Positions 44,399 through 52,450 of a stretch of DNA of 64,000 bases are shown here, in pieces. The DNA is from G963665405 sp963665405. Lineage in GTDB: Bacteria; Chloroflexota; Dehalococcoidia; Lucifugimonadales; G963665405. The position numbers were made by a program, and so were the translations under genes. Below the pieces are notes generated by a model. That model made no database searches. It saw only the letters and a list, made by a program, of their open reading frames with translations, and was not told the DNA's origin. Where the stretch lies: positions 434,001 through 498,000 of the forward strand of contig CAXXUH010000003.1 of NCBI GenBank assembly GCA_963665405.2, read 5' to 3'. How positions within the stretch are numbered: position 1 is the first letter of the stretch; every line of letters starts with the position of its first letter.

Positions 44399-46104
44399 CC
44401 CGAATCCACCGAAGGACACGGATGGACGGCGTGAGGACAGCGGAAGGGGGTGGGTGAGGGAGCTACAGGGGAGATGGCCTGGGGTCTTGGGGTAGATGGG
44501 AGGCCGGCGGACGGTCTTCAGTCGCCGCACAGGGCCCCTAAGACCCTATGCGGGAGTTGCGATGCGCGGGATGGCGAGAGGATACGCAGCAGGGGACTCT
44601 CGCGACCGGGGTGGCGGAGATTGCGGGGACGTTGGGTCAGTTGCAGGCTGGCCGTCAGGCCGGGAACGGAATGGCTTGCAGCCGGGCCAAGGCGCGACTG
44701 AACTGGGTTTCCCAAGGCCAGCGCCGGGGGAGATGCAAAGTGAGGCGGCGCGCCGAGCGGGTGATCCGCCCCACCAGAGCGAAGACCCGTCGCCTGAGGG
44801 TCTTGGTGATCAGGGTCCCCTCGCCCAGACCAATCCGCGCCGTCCAGCGGGCGAGGTTATGCGCCATCACCTGGACCGCCAGCCAGGCGCCGTTGGCGGC
44901 GAAGCGCGCCGACGGCATGTGGTTCAGCCCGACGCCGTACTTGAGGTCGCGTATGGCGTTCTCGACCTCGGCGTGGCGGCGATGATCGGCCTCCAGTTCC
45001 AGCGTCTCCCCATCGCGGTCGGTGATGAAGGCGTGATAGCTGTATCTGGCGAAGAGGGCGAGCTGGGAACCGGGCATCGGCTTCACCCGCCGGACAATGA
45101 GCCGCACCGGCGCGGCGTCCGGCTTGGTCTGGAACGGGGTGTAAGTCGTCTCGGCGACATCGGCGGCGCCGTCCATCCAGTAGGGAATGGGAGTCCAGTC
45201 CTCCTCTGGTATCGCCTCGATCAGGTCCCGCAGGCTGGCGCGCTGGCGGATGGTGATAGAGAAGCGGACATCCATTTCCCGGCAGGCGGCAACGACAGTG
45301 TGGGCGTAGAAGCCGCTGTCGGCCCGCACCGTGAGTTGTCCCCTGGCCCCGCCGTAGCGCACCCGCCCCACCGTCTCACGCAGGAAGTGGGCGGCGCCAC
45401 GGGCGGTGTTGGCCCGGCCCTCGCGCAGCCGGGACATCAGCACCTCGCCGGTGCCGGCGGCAATGGCCAGCAGCGGGTGATAGCCGCGGGCGCCGGTATA
45501 GCCGTGGTGGCGCGCTCCCTCCTTGGCCAGTCCATAGGTCTCGCAGATGGTCGAGTCCAGGTCGATGGTCAGGGGCGAGTCGCCGGGTCCGGCCCCGGCC
45601 TTCCAGGCCCGGGCCAACAACTGGCGGCTCACGCGGTCAAGTTGACGGACATGCCCCCACCGGAAGCTGCGCAGGAAGGTCCCCAGAGTGGATGGCGCCT
45701 TGACCACGCAGCCTAGAACACCGACCGTCCCACCAGCGCGCAGCGCATCGGCGTCGTCGATGCAGTCGCCGCCTGCCAGCGCGGAAGCGACCAGCGTCAG
45801 CATCTTGTCCCCAGAGTGTTCGCCCGTCCCGGCGCTCCGCCGAGGTCAAGGTGATGGTCGACGAGTTCCCGCAGGCCCAGGTGCCGGGCTAGAGTGGCCG
45901 GCAGGAGCAGGCCGGCATTGGCCACCAGGCGATGGTCGTCAAAGACGATGCGGATACGGTCGGGTTTGTTCTGTGGCAGCATCTGTTGGGTGCTCCTTAG
46001 TTTCCGGGCGGGTTTCTGTTCCAAAACCATTATCCCAGATTCAGAGGAGCACCCGCTGGCTTCTTCAAGGGCTGTCCCCAAGGCCGTCCTTCGGTGGATT
46101 CGGG
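44399..46104 (-). mobile_element. IS1380-family element, copy 3 (subtype B)
   Basis: 1706 bp, flanked by CTAAG on both sides (44394-44398 and 46105-46109). The right-hand CTAAG is shared with copy 4, which starts at 46110. It differs from copy 2 by a 2-base insertion in the transposase and a 1-base loss in the noncoding end. Confidence 0.93.
44655..45982 (-). pseudogene. IS1380 transposase with 2-nt insertion
   Basis: Same protein as 42572-43897, except that CCCCAGTGTTCG has become CCCCAGAGTGTTCG near 45812. This shifts the frame after about 55 codons. The remaining 382-codon ORF (44655-45803) keeps all three catalytic residues but lacks the N-terminal DNA-binding part. The length is exactly 1326 + 2 nt, so this is the only indel in the coding region. 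Confidence 0.9.
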
Positions 46105-46109
46105 CTAAG

Positions 46110-47821
46110 CCCGAATCCACCGAAGGTATGACGTTGCAGCAGCAGAATGGGTGATGAGGGGCAAAGGGAGGCGATGGTCCGGGCACGATTCGGGTAAATG
46201 GGGCCGGTGTCTGTCTTCAGCCGCCGCGGGGAGACCTTGTGACCGTCTGGGGACGTTGGGTAGGGCGAGATGGCGGGGAGAGGACGCGGCGAGAGGTGCT
46301 CGCGGACCGGACTGGCGCGAGTTTGCGGGGACGTTCGGTTGGGCGGATGGCGGGTCAGTTGCGGACGGGCGCCGTCAGGCTGGGAGTGGAATCGCTCGCA
46401 GCCGTGCCAGGGCGCGACTGAACTGGGTTTCCCAAGGCCAGCGCTGTGGCAGATGCAGGGTGAGGCGGCGTGCCGAGCGGGTGAGCCGTCCGGCCAGGGA
46501 GAAGAACCGTCGCCGAAGGGTCTTGGTGGTCGCGATCTGCTCGCCCAGACCGATCCGCGCCGTCCAGCGGGCCAGGTTGTGGGCCATCACCTGTACCGCC
46601 AGCCAAGCGCCGTTGGCGGCGAAGCGGCCGGACGGCATGTGGTTCAGACCGACGCCGTACTTGAGGTCTCGAATGGCGTTCTCGATCTCGGCGTGGCGGC
46701 GGTGGTCGGCCTCCAGTTCCAGGGTCTCTCCGTCCCGGTCGGTGATGAAGCCGTGATAGCTGTAGGTGGCGAAGAGGGCCAGTTGGGAACCGGGCGTGGG
46801 CTTCACCCGCCGGACGATGAGCCGCACCGGTGCGGCGCCGGGCTCAGTCCGGAAGGGGGTGTAGGTGGTCTGCGCCACATCGGCGGCGCCGTCCATCCAG
46901 TAGGGGACCGGCGTCCAGTCTGCATCGGGAATCGCCTCGATCAGGTTCCGCAGGCTTTTGTGCTGGCGGATGGTGATGGAGAAGCGGACATCCATCTCAC
47001 GACAGGCGGCGACGAGAGCGTGGGCGTAGAAGCCGCTGTCGGCCCGCGCCGTAAGTTGCCCGCTGGCCCCGGCACGGCGAACCCGGCTCACCGTTTCACG
47101 CAGGAAGTGGGCGGCGCCCCGAGCGGTGTTGGCGCGGCCCTCGCGCAGCCGGGACATCAGCACGTCGCCGGTGCCGGCGGCGACGGCCAACAGGGGGTGA
47201 TAGCCCCGCTTGCCGGTATAGCCGTGGTGGCGCGCTCCCTCCTTGGCCAGTCCATAGGTCTCGCAGATGGTCGAGTCCAGGTCGATGGTCAGGGGCGAGT
47301 CGCCGGGTCCGGCCCCAGCGGCCCAGGCCCGGGCCAACAACTGGCGGCTCACGCGGTCGAGTTGACGGACATGCCCCCACCGGAAGCTGCGCAGGAACGT
47401 CCCCAGGGTGGATGGCGCCTTGACCACGCAGCCTAGAACACCGACCGTCCCACCAGCGCGCAGCGCATCGGCGTCGTCGATGCAGTCGCCGCCAGCCAGC
47501 GCGGAAGCGACCAGCGTCAGCATCTTGTCCCCCGTGTTCGCCCGTCCCGGCGCGCCGCCGAGGTCAAGGTGATGGTCGACGAGTTCTCGCAGGCCCAGGT
47601 GCCGGGCGAGGGTGGCCGGCACGAGCAGGCCGGCATTGGCCACCAGGCGATGGTCGTCAAAGAGGATGCGGATACGGTCGGGTTTGTTCTGTGGCAGCAT
47701 CTATTGGGTGCTCCTTGTTTCCGCGCGGGTTTCTGTTCCAAAACCATTATCCCAGATTCAGAGGAGCACCCTCTAGCTTCTTCATGGGCTGTCCCCAAGG
47801 CCGTCATTCGGTGGATTCGGG
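46110..47821 (-). mobile_element. IS1380-family element, copy 4 (subtype A)
   Basis: 1712 bp, flanked by CTAAG (46105-46109 and 47822-47826), directly abutting copy 3 through the shared 5 bp. The sequence matches copy 1 apart from that copy's three missing bases and a few substitutions. It is the only subtype A copy with an intact transposase, hence the probable source or sister of the backbone copy. Confidence 0.93.
46375..47700 (-). CDS. IS1380-family transposase (intact, subtype A)
   Basis: A 441-aa DDE enzyme, start MLPQNKPDRIRILFDDHRLV at ATG 47700. Catalytic residues are in TIDLDSTICETYG, ARADSGFYAHALV and RRHAEIENAIRDLKYG. It differs from subtype B throughout at scattered positions (for example EQIATTKTLRRRFFSLAGRL against EGTLITKTLRRRVFALVGRI), yet both share the same ends and target preference. 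Could act in trans on the broken copies 1 and perhaps 3. Confidence 0.93.
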   Translation of the reverse strand: MLPQNKPDRIRILFDDHRLVANAGLLVPATLARHLGLRELVDHHLDLGGAPGRANTGDKMLTLVASALAGGDCIDDADALRAGGTVGVLGCVVKAPSTLGTFLRSFRWGHVRQLDRVSRQLLARAWAAGAGPGDSPLTIDLDSTICETYGLAKEGARHHGYTGKRGYHPLLAVAAGTGDVLMSRLREGRANTARGAAHFLRETVSRVRRAGASGQLTARADSGFYAHALVAACREMDVRFSITIRQHKSLRNLIEAIPDADWTPVPYWMDGAADVAQTTYTPFRTEPGAAPVRLIVRRVKPTPGSQLALFATYSYHGFITDRDGETLELEADHRRHAEIENAIRDLKYGVGLNHMPSGRFAANGAWLAVQVMAHNLARWTARIGLGEQIATTKTLRRRFFSLAGRLTRSARRLTLHLPQRWPWETQFSRALARLRAIPLPA

Positions 47822-48031
47822 CTAAGCCTGACCAGCTCAGTCCGGTGAGGTTCCGGCGAGGTTAACGACACCCAGGCCACCGTGGCGGACGTTAGTCACC
47901 CCGGATTGTCAGTATGGCCCCCCCGCCTGCGATTGCTACGGGGACTGATACAGTCGAGGCAAGTACAAGGACCATGGGGAGCTACGGGAAGGGACCGCCC
48001 ACCACAACACCGAGACGTGCGGCTGTGAACC

Positions 48032-48310
48032 TTGCCAGCCTCAAGGAAGTTAGACCCGGCCCAGCTGCTTTCTTGGAGCCGACAAGGGCTGACCGCGGAG
48101 CAGATGAAGGAACGTCTGAAATCCCAATTTGGGATCACCGCCAGCTTGGATTTGGTTCGACTCAGACTTCGGGAAGCACGGCAAGAAGCCGACGGGAGGG
48201 AACCGGCCCCGAGGAAGCGAGCGGCCAGCAAGACCGCGGACCTGGCGGACGCTGTCCAATCCCGATCGAGCATCGGTATTATCCGACTGATGGGAAACTG
48301 CCCAATCTGA
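48032..48310 (+). CDS. Small putative DNA-binding protein
   Basis: Not a recognised family. 92 residues from TTG 48032, with no evident ribosome binding site. The N-terminal half (LLSWSRQGLTAEQMKERLKS, then ITASLDLVRLRLREA) has the pattern of a helix-turn-helix as found in resolvase or sigma-like proteins: Gly-Leu-Thr turn, Ile-rich second helix. A basic Ala/Arg/Lys tract follows. It ends 17 nt before the lipoprotein start on the same strand. May be a remnant of a transposon regulator; the existence of the gene is uncertain. Confidence 0.35.
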   Translation: MPASRKLDPAQLLSWSRQGLTAEQMKERLKSQFGITASLDLVRLRLREARQEADGREPAPRKRAASKTADLADAVQSRSSIGIIRLMGNCPI

Positions 48311-48327
48311 GGAGTAGCACCACTGCC

Positions 48328-49167
48328 ATGTCGAAACTACTGTATTGCGCGCTCTTCGTCGCCCTGACGACCCTATTGGCCTGTTCCGGCCCGGAGACGA
48401 GTTCATCCCCAACCGCCGCGGCCCAGGCCCCGACGTCCGCATCCATTCCGGCTCCAACCGCCGCTCCGGTAGAAGTCCCGACTCCGACCAAAGTCCCGGA
48501 GCCAACCAAAGTCCCGGCTCCGACCGAGACCCCAATCCCCACCGCGATGCCGGTGCCAACCGACGCGCCATCGGAAACAACTCCGGAGTCTGGAATGCCC
48601 GGCCCCACCGGTATGAACGACACGGGACTCCTCACGTCCGATCTGTCAGACGCCGAGCTGTCCTGCCTGTCGGAAATCGGAGACCCCCAGCAGTTGGTGA
48701 CTCTGATGAACAGCCCGGATCTCGCGTCGCCGCAGGAAAGGGACGCAATGGTCGGATGCCTGGAGCACGAGACCCTGCTGAAGCTATTCCTGAACGGATT
48801 CACAGACCAGACCGGACCGCTGAGCGATGACACCTCAGCCTGCGTCAGCGCCGGGTTCCAGAACTTCGACCTGCGCGCCATGATGCTCGCCAACCAGGAA
48901 GGATCCGGCGAGGAAGCCGCCATGGTCCAGGGCATGGCGGGATTCTTAATCACGCTCAGCTGCCTGAACGAAGAGGAGTGGCAGGCTGCCAGTCCGGCCC
49001 TGGACCTGCCACCTGAAGGAAGGGAAGCCATGCAGTGCGTCATGAACATGCTGGCCGGACCCGAAGGAATCGCGGCATCTCTGGAATCCAAAGAGGGAGA
49101 GCCGCCCCTGGCCTTCTTCAGTGCGGCAGCCGAGTGCGGGATGATGATGGGAGGACCGTCAGGCTAA
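48328..49167 (+). CDS. Lipoprotein with Pro/Thr linker and six-cysteine domain
   Basis: Function unknown. From ATG 48328 (GAGGAG 14 nt upstream) 279 aa. The signal peptide has lipobox LLAC (Cys19). Residues 25-90 are a Pro/Thr/Ala linker with VPTPTKVPEPTKVPAPTETP-type repeats, typical of surface lipoproteins that span a wall or matrix. The C-terminal 190 residues are predicted helical and carry six spaced cysteines (SCLSE, GCLEH, ACVSA, SCLNE, QCVMN, ECGMM), consistent with three disulfides outside the cell. The frame runs upstream to 47914, but that stretch lacks a signal sequence. Island gene. Confidence 0.75.
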   Translation: MSKLLYCALFVALTTLLACSGPETSSSPTAAAQAPTSASIPAPTAAPVEVPTPTKVPEPTKVPAPTETPIPTAMPVPTDAPSETTPESGMPGPTGMNDTGLLTSDLSDAELSCLSEIGDPQQLVTLMNSPDLASPQERDAMVGCLEHETLLKLFLNGFTDQTGPLSDDTSACVSAGFQNFDLRAMMLANQEGSGEEAAMVQGMAGFLITLSCLNEEEWQAASPALDLPPEGREAMQCVMNMLAGPEGIAASLESKEGEPPLAFFSAAAECGMMMGGPSG

Positions 49168-49308
49168 ACCCGAGAGCCGCAGGACGCTCGACGGCACAAT
49201 CTGGTTCGCGGCGGTCAGAAGCCTGACTGCGGCGCGCCGCCTGTCGGCGACCGCCTTGCCAGCCGCGGCCGCGGGGCTGTTGATTGCCGCTACGGTAGGC
49301 TTCAGTTT

Positions 49309-49428
49309 CTATACACTCCTGTACAATCCGAGTAGCTGTGCCTTCTTGGCGTCGAATTCGTCCTGAGTTAGGAAGCCGCGCTCAAGGAGACTCGCAAATT
49401 TCTCGATCTCGTCTACCGACGATGTCAC
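49309..49428 (-). CDS. SHOCT-domain small protein or remnant
   Basis: GTG 49428 (GGAG 3 nt upstream, tight) gives 39 aa: VDEIEKFASLLERGFLTQDE, then FDAKKAQLLGL. This is a clear SHOCT (short C-terminal) oligomerisation motif: Leu-x-Leu-Leu-x-x-Gly-x-Leu-Thr-x-x-Glu-Phe. SHOCT is usually the tail of a longer protein, so this may be a leftover; stand-alone SHOCT peptides also exist. Confidence 0.45.
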   Translation of the reverse strand: MTSSVDEIEKFASLLERGFLTQDEFDAKKAQLLGLYRSV

Positions 49429-49532
49429 CGGCTCCGTAGCTGAAAAACACCCCCCCCAAGGGCCGGGTATCAGGGGTTCCAGCAGGAATATCGCACAACG
49501 GTTTTCCCGGATTTTGGGATTCCTGGGTTCTG

Positions 49533-49628
49533 GGATTACAGGGCCTGATACTGACCAGCGACGCCCCCGGCACCCTAACGGTCTCCTGGGAATCGGCCAG
49601 CCCCACGCCCACCGACTACCGGATCGAC
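49533..49628 (+). pseudogene. Fibronectin type III fragment
   Basis: Thirty-two codons reading GLILTSDAPGTLTVSWESAS, then PTPTDYRID: the first beta strands of an FN3 domain, closely like the first FN3 of the large protein at 58243-58939 (LVITWETPDPAPTDYRLRWA). The fragment stops abruptly at the end of the methylase remnant. A scrap of a second FN3-protein gene. Confidence 0.55.
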
Positions 49629-49639
49629 TGTAGGCCAGA

Positions 49640-50914
49640 CTACATCACAAGCTTGGCGTTTTTGGGGCGGGCCTTGCCGCCGTGGACGGAGGGTTCGGCG
49701 CACCACTTGGCGGCGAGGCGGCGCACTCCCTCGTATATGTTTTCGTCGAAGCCCAGCAGGTCGCAGACTATACGGCGATCCAGGTGGGCGCGGTTGGGGT
49801 CGGCGTCGGCCAGGTAGGCGGGTTTCAACTCCCGGTCGCGGAAGTCGTTGAAGATGTCCTCGGCGGTGGCAAGCTGGTCGTCGCTGAGGGCGCGGAAGTC
49901 CAGGACGGGGAGGGACTCAGCGGCACGGATGGTAATGGAGGCTTTGCTGGACTGTTGCCTGGAAGAGTGCCACCAGTATGACAATAGTCCCAGTGTGCTA
50001 TTGCCCCACACCGTGAATGCGTAGTCGAAACGCTTATCATCAAAAATGACGTTAGGCCAAACCCTGCCACCTATTGACTCCCGTTCAGTAAAGGCGACTG
50101 CAAGGGGCTGTGACCCGAAAGTGAAGTCGCGGTTCAGATGGGACCGGCTAGCAGTTGCCCATACAGTTGCAGCCTTTTCCTCCATACCGGAACGAACGCT
50201 TAATTGCGAGTCAGGTTCGCATACTATCCGGGTTTCTCTGGTAGCGTTGTGGCTCCAGAGGCAGGGATAGGTAGCCGTTGGACTGGGCGGGCCGTTGGTG
50301 AATGGACCCCGTGGTAGTGCTCCATGGCGGGGAGGTTGCCCGTTAATGTCGAGATGGTAAAATCCGAGTTTCCCTGGAGTATCCAAGGCAGTTGCAGGCA
50401 GTTCAAGACTCGATAGGTTCCCCGGCAACCACAGTTTGGATTGCAATAGAGCGTAAGCAGTTTGCGCCAATGAATAGTCCGATACACGGACACTGCCCCA
50501 ATTGTCCCCATTCCCTGATAACGAAGATGCTAATACTTCGCCGACTCTCGCATCGCCGATGGAGATCATTGTACCGCCATACGGTCCGTCCTCGATTTTT
50601 CGCCTGGATTTCGACTCACTGACGTATCCAGCGATTACACTGGCTTCGGCGAAGCCCTGGGGGCGGCGGCGCAAGGATGTCGAATGAGATTGGAGTGATG
50701 GTCGTAAGTTGTCCGTAGGCTCTTCACTCTTGCGAGCAATGACCAGACATTCAGCCATGCCTGTGTCCGATGAGAACGACATGTCCTTGCCGTTGGCAGA
50801 GATACTTACTACCGTCAGGTCAGAGTATTTTGTTTCCAGCATCTTCCGGAAACTCTGCCATGCTAACCCAGAGGCCGCCGACAACGGCAATACAAGAGAA
50901 GTGGCTCCGGAAAT
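49640..50914 (-). pseudogene. N6-adenine DNA methylase, C-terminal remnant
   Basis: About 424 codons open from the IS3 border (50914) to TAG 49640. LPLSAASGLAWQSFRKMLET, then DLTVVSISANGKDMSFSSDT, then GMAECLVIARK match the region after the catalytic motif of large class I N6-adenine methylases of restriction or phage-defence type. The C-terminal part (LSDDQLATAEDIFNDFRD, HLDRRIVCDLLGFDENIYEG) resembles their conserved tail. The N-terminal half with SAM-binding and NPPY motifs is not found on the far side of the IS3, so it was lost by deletion rather than simple insertion. No cognate nuclease is adjacent; the 40556 gene is 8 kb away. Confidence 0.65.
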
Positions 50915-50986
50915 CTGAACAGGGGGATAAGTGGAATCGCTGCCTGATTGAGGGCATGATAGTGCTCTCGGAGACAGGAGCGAGAG

Positions 50987-51292
50987 ATGAGCAGACGACC
51001 CCGCCGTAACCACTCGGCAGAGTTCAAGGCGAAGGTGGCTCTTGCCGCAGTGCGCGGCGACCGGACACTTTCGGAGCTGGCAAGCCAGTTCGATGTGCAC
51101 CCGAACCAGATCACGCAGTGGAAGACCCAGTTGCTGGATCGGGCGGCGCAGTTATTTGGCGCCGGGACAGGGCAGGCTGAAAAGCCGGTAGATATGAAGG
51201 TCCTTCACGCCAAGATCGGTGAGCTTGCGTTGGAGAACGATTTTTTAGAGGCCGCGCTCACGAAGGCGGGATTGCCGGGCGCAAGGCGATGA
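50987..51292 (+). CDS. IS3-family transposase OrfA
   Basis: 101 aa. The helix-turn-helix N-terminus HSAEFKAKVALAAVRGDRTL and SELASQFDVHPNQITQWKTQ is typical of IS3 OrfA, followed by a leucine-rich helix (IGELALENDFLEAALTKAGL) used for OrfA/OrfAB dimerisation. The stop overlaps OrfB by 4 nt (ATGA). GAGAGATGAG precedes the ATG. Confidence 0.92.
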   Translation: MSRRPRRNHSAEFKAKVALAAVRGDRTLSELASQFDVHPNQITQWKTQLLDRAAQLFGAGTGQAEKPVDMKVLHAKIGELALENDFLEAALTKAGLPGARR

Positions 51293-52116
51293 TCGACCGC
51301 GATCACAAGCTGCCTCTCGCCCGCCAGGCAAAGGCAGTGGGCATCAGCCGCGGGAGCATCTACTACCGGCCACGGCCGGTGGGCGAAGCCGGTCTCGGAC
51401 TGATGCGCCGCATCGATGAGCTGCACCTTGAGTATCCGTTTGCAGGCAGTAGGATGATGCGAGGCCTGCTCCGCCAGGAGGGACTCTCCTGCGGGCGTAG
51501 ACACATCGCCACACTGATGCGGCGGATGGGCATCGAGGCGCTGTACCGCAAGCCCAACACCAGCCGGCGACGGCCCGACCATACGGTGTATCCGTACCTG
51601 CTGCGCGGGCTTGAGGTGAGCAGGCCCAACCAGGTGTGGGCAATGGATATCACGTACATTCCGATGGCCAGGGGGTTCGTGTACCTAGCCGCAGTGATGG
51701 ACTGGCATAGCCGCAAGGTGCTGGCCTGGCGGGTATCGGTCACAATGGACACAGACTTCTGCGTGGAGGCGCTCGAAGAATCCCTGGGACGCCACGGCGC
51801 GCCGGAGATATTCAACACAGATCAGGGAAGCCAGTTCACAAGTGACGCCTTCACCGGCCTGCTGAAAGCCAATGGGATCCAGATCAGCATGGACGGGAAG
51901 GGAAGCTGGAAGGATAACGTGTTCGTCGAACGGCTGTGGAAGAGCGTCAAGTACGAGGAGGTGTACCTGAGAGCCTACGAATCGGTCCCGGAAGCCAGAA
52001 CTGGACTCGGGCGGTACTTCGAGTTTTACAATGCCGGACGGCCCCATTCGAGCCTTGGGGGAATGACGCCGGACCAGTTCTTTGACAGAGCGCCTGCCGA
52101 GTCCGCGGCGGCCTAA
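51289..52116 (+). CDS. IS3-family transposase OrfB (integrase core)
   Basis: 275 aa with an HTH_21-like N-terminus (YPFAGSRMMRGLLRQEGL) and the rve catalytic core: Asp in VWAMDITYIPM, Asp in IFNTDQGSQFTS and Glu in WKDNVFVERLWKSVKYEEVY (in parts). The tail GRPHSSLGGMTPDQFF is characteristic. The ATG overlaps the OrfA stop; many IS3 elements make an OrfAB fusion by -1 frameshifting, but no obvious A-rich slippery run is visible at the overlap. Confidence 0.93.
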   Translation: MIDRDHKLPLARQAKAVGISRGSIYYRPRPVGEAGLGLMRRIDELHLEYPFAGSRMMRGLLRQEGLSCGRRHIATLMRRMGIEALYRKPNTSRRRPDHTVYPYLLRGLEVSRPNQVWAMDITYIPMARGFVYLAAVMDWHSRKVLAWRVSVTMDTDFCVEALEESLGRHGAPEIFNTDQGSQFTSDAFTGLLKANGIQISMDGKGSWKDNVFVERLWKSVKYEEVYLRAYESVPEARTGLGRYFEFYNAGRPHSSLGGMTPDQFFDRAPAESAAA

Positions 52117-52163
52117 CGCACGGCAGCGCGATTCCACTTATCAAACCGGGCAGCGCTGTTCAG

Positions 52164-52416
52164 ACAAACGAGACCACCTCTCACGTCAGCGTTGCTAGCC
52201 GAGAGCTGTACGTTGCCAGTTCCGCGAAGCGTGTCAAGGAACAGGGACTTCCAGGGTCTCCGTACTTTTCTTTGTGTCACCTTTCGTCACCTGCCTTGTT
52301 GTAGCAAGAGCAGTGCGCGTCTTCTGTGGGTCAAGGGACCTTCTGTTGGGGTTACCATTTTGCTAATCCTCCCCGTGGGATTGAATTTTCATTAATTTCT
52401 TGCTAAGAGAAAATTG
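52164..52416. other. Noncoding stretch right of the IS3
   Basis: No gene, RNA or clear repeat recognised. It does not contain the missing N-terminal part of the methylase. Visibly less GC-rich than the backbone. Confidence 0.4.
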
Positions 52417-52450
52417 CAAAACTCCCGAGCGGGGACAAATCCGTCGGGAG
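52417..52450 (-). terminator. Terminator of the FN3 protein gene
   Basis: Minus strand: CTCCCGA, 15-nt loop, TCGGGAG, TTTTGC, about 85 nt after the stop at 52535. Moderate stem with a short T-run. Confidence 0.5.

Larger units (their letters stand above)
44258..47865 (+). pseudogene. Short ORF resembling an IS66-type transposase start, split by IS1380 copies 3 and 4
   Basis: Removing 44399-47821 with the extra CTAAG copies rejoins 44258-44398 to 47827-47865 in frame: 59 residues, ending PGIKPKPDQLSPVRFRRG. The N-terminus (LVVIVQLQRHIDVLEGKAKP, then PGIKP) looks like the start of IS66-family TnpC proteins: a leucine-rich coiled segment, then a Pro-Gly-x-Lys-Pro turn. The body of such a transposase is absent, so this was already a remnant or a separate small protein before the IS arrived. 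Confidence 0.4.
50915..52163 (+). mobile_element. IS3-family insertion sequence
   Basis: 1249 bp with ends CTGAACAG/CTGTTCAG and an inner shared GATAAGTGGAATCGC in inverted orientation (50926-50940 and the complement near 52128-52145). No clear 3-4 bp target duplication (AAT against ACA), consistent with a deletion next to the element. Both transposase ORFs are intact. Confidence 0.9.
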
